Of a stretch of DNA of 54,325 nt, positions 51,601-54,325 are shown piece after piece. Under the pieces are notes generated by a model. It saw nothing but the letters and a program-made list of their open reading frames with translations, searched no databases and was not told where the DNA came from. Position 1 is the stretch's first letter; every line of letters begins with the position of its first letter. The translations under genes were made by a program, and so were the position numbers. Origin of the DNA: Caulobacteraceae bacterium (lineage in GTDB: Bacteria; Pseudomonadota; Alphaproteobacteria; Caulobacterales; Aquidulcibacteraceae); assembly GCA_009773335.1 (NCBI GenBank), contig WRPF01000030.1:1-54325 (forward strand). Direction: 5' to 3'.

Positions 51601-52614
51601 TCAGCCCTCCATCACGCGCTTCAGCGCCTTCGCCACGCGCTCAGGTCCCGGGAAATACTCCCATTCAAAGGCGTGCGGATAGGGCGTGTCCCAACCGGTC
51701 ACGCGCAGGATCGGCGCTTCGAGATGATAGAAGCACTCCTCCTGCACCATCGCCGACAGCTCCGCGCCAAAGCCCGACGTGCGCGTCGCCTCATGCACGA
51801 TCACGCAGCGCCCCGTCTTCTTCACGGACTCCACGATCGTGTCGATGTCCACCGGAACGAGCGTGCGCAGGTCGATGACTTCCGCGTCGACGCCCGCGTG
51901 CGCGGCGGCCGCCAGCGCCACATGCACCATCGTGCCGTAGCTGAGCACCGTCACGTCCGCGCCTTCGCGCACCACCTTCGCCTTGCCGAGCGGCACGGTG
52001 TAGTGCCCCTCCGGCACCTCGCTGTCGGCGTGTTTCGCCCACGGCTCGACGGGCTTTTCATGCCAGCCGTCGAACGGGCCATTGTAGAGGCGCTTGGGCT
52101 CGAAGATGATGACGGGATCGTCGTCCTCGATGGCCGCGATCAGCAGCCCCTTCGCATCGTATGGGTTGGACGGGATCACCGTCTTGACGCCGGCCACGTG
52201 CGTGAAGAGCGCCTCCGGCGACTGGCTGTGCGTCTGGCCGCCGAAGATGCCGCCGCCGTAGGGCGAGCGCAGCGTGATCGGCGCGGTGAAGTCGCCCGCC
52301 GAACGATAGCGCAGGCGCGCGGCTTCCGAGACGATCTGGTCGTAGGCGGGATAGATGTAATCGGCGAACTGGATCTCGACGACCGGCCGCAGTCCGTAAG
52401 CCCCCATGCCGATGGCCGTGGCGACGATGCCGCCCTCGGCGATCGGCGCATCGAAGCAGCGCGTGAGACCGTGCTTCTTCTGCAGGCCCTCCGTCGCCCG
52501 GAACACGCCGCCGAAATAGCCCACGTCCTCGCCGAACACGAGCACGTCGGGATCGCGCGTCATCATCACGTCCATCGCGGAATTGATGGCCTGAATCATG
52601 TTCATCGTCGCCAT
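51601..52614 (-). CDS. bkdAb: Branched-chain 2-oxoacid dehydrogenase E1 beta subunit
   Basis: The 337-residue subunit forms the thiamine diphosphate active site with E1 alpha. It has MNMIQAINSAMDVMMTRDPD, VLVFGEDVGYFGGVFRATEG, APIAEGGIVATAIGMGAYGL, VVEIQFADYIYPAYDQIVSE, SPYGGGIFGGQTHSQSPEAL, and the C-terminal VDIDTIVESVKKTGRCVIVH region. The GGVFRATEGLQKKHG segment is characteristic of the branched-chain enzyme. It lies 2 bases after bkdAa. Confidence 0.96.
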   Translation of the reverse strand: MATMNMIQAINSAMDVMMTRDPDVLVFGEDVGYFGGVFRATEGLQKKHGLTRCFDAPIAEGGIVATAIGMGAYGLRPVVEIQFADYIYPAYDQIVSEAARLRYRSAGDFTAPITLRSPYGGGIFGGQTHSQSPEALFTHVAGVKTVIPSNPYDAKGLLIAAIEDDDPVIIFEPKRLYNGPFDGWHEKPVEPWAKHADSEVPEGHYTVPLGKAKVVREGADVTVLSYGTMVHVALAAAAHAGVDAEVIDLRTLVPVDIDTIVESVKKTGRCVIVHEATRTSGFGAELSAMVQEECFYHLEAPILRVTGWDTPYPHAFEWEYFPGPERVAKALKRVMEG

Positions 52615-52616
52615 GA

Positions 52617-54325
<1,709 letters not shown>

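Overview
The window is GC-rich DNA (clearly above 60% GC by eye) from an alphaproteobacterium. The evidence is the gene order and family choice: the ihfA-fabH-plsX block beside a CBP3-type cytochrome bc1 chaperone and bamE, the nrdR-ribD-ribE-ribBA-ribH-nusB-thiL block, the parC-recO-era-rnc-lepB-acpS-pdxJ-pyrE block, a C4-pathway 5-aminolevulinate synthase (hemA), and a Bpt-type aminoacyl-protein transferase. The mix fits Caulobacterales/Hyphomonadaceae or a close relative, but the species cannot be read from the sequence.

Region 1 (1-20.8 kb) is an anaerobic nitrate-respiration module. A leftward operon runs ytfE-moaD-tauE-moaE-moaB-moaC-moeA and joins nitrosative-damage repair to molybdenum cofactor (Moco) synthesis. 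A rightward class II (B12-dependent, oxygen-independent) ribonucleotide reductase follows. A long leftward operon then reads narK(fused)-narG-narH-narJ-porin-narI-PpiC-like-hemerythrin-mobA. A divergent Crp/Fnr-family regulator and a separate moaA complete the set. Four perfect TTGA-N6-TCAA boxes lie upstream of narK, the regulator and moaA, so nitrate import, nitrate reduction and Moco synthesis look co-controlled. The module abuts the 3' end of a tRNA-Pro(GGG) gene, as an acquired island might.

Region 2 (20.8-40.8 kb) is mostly core metabolism: IHF alpha, fatty-acid and phospholipid initiation, a bc1 chaperone, BamE, a proton-pumping pyrophosphatase, thiamine and riboflavin synthesis, NusB, NrdR, divergent hemA/hemB, a degenerate receiver protein, an oxidoreductase/flavin reductase pair, MotB, Bpt, and an M48 peptidase with LemA. 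The riboflavin cluster has lost two catalytic domains: the deaminase of RibD and the GTP cyclohydrolase II site of RibBA.

Region 3 (40.8-54.3 kb) carries parC, recO, two small accessory genes (a CxxC protein and a DUF433 protein), era, rnc, lepB, acpS, pdxJ and pyrE. A long dispersed-type palindromic repeat follows, then a complete four-gene branched-chain 2-oxoacid dehydrogenase operon (bkdAa-bkdAb-bkdB-lpdA). The last 467 bases hold its probable promoter and no gene I can support.

No insertion sequence, integrase, CRISPR array or rRNA was seen. Most long open frames opposite the genes listed are antisense artefacts of high GC content.
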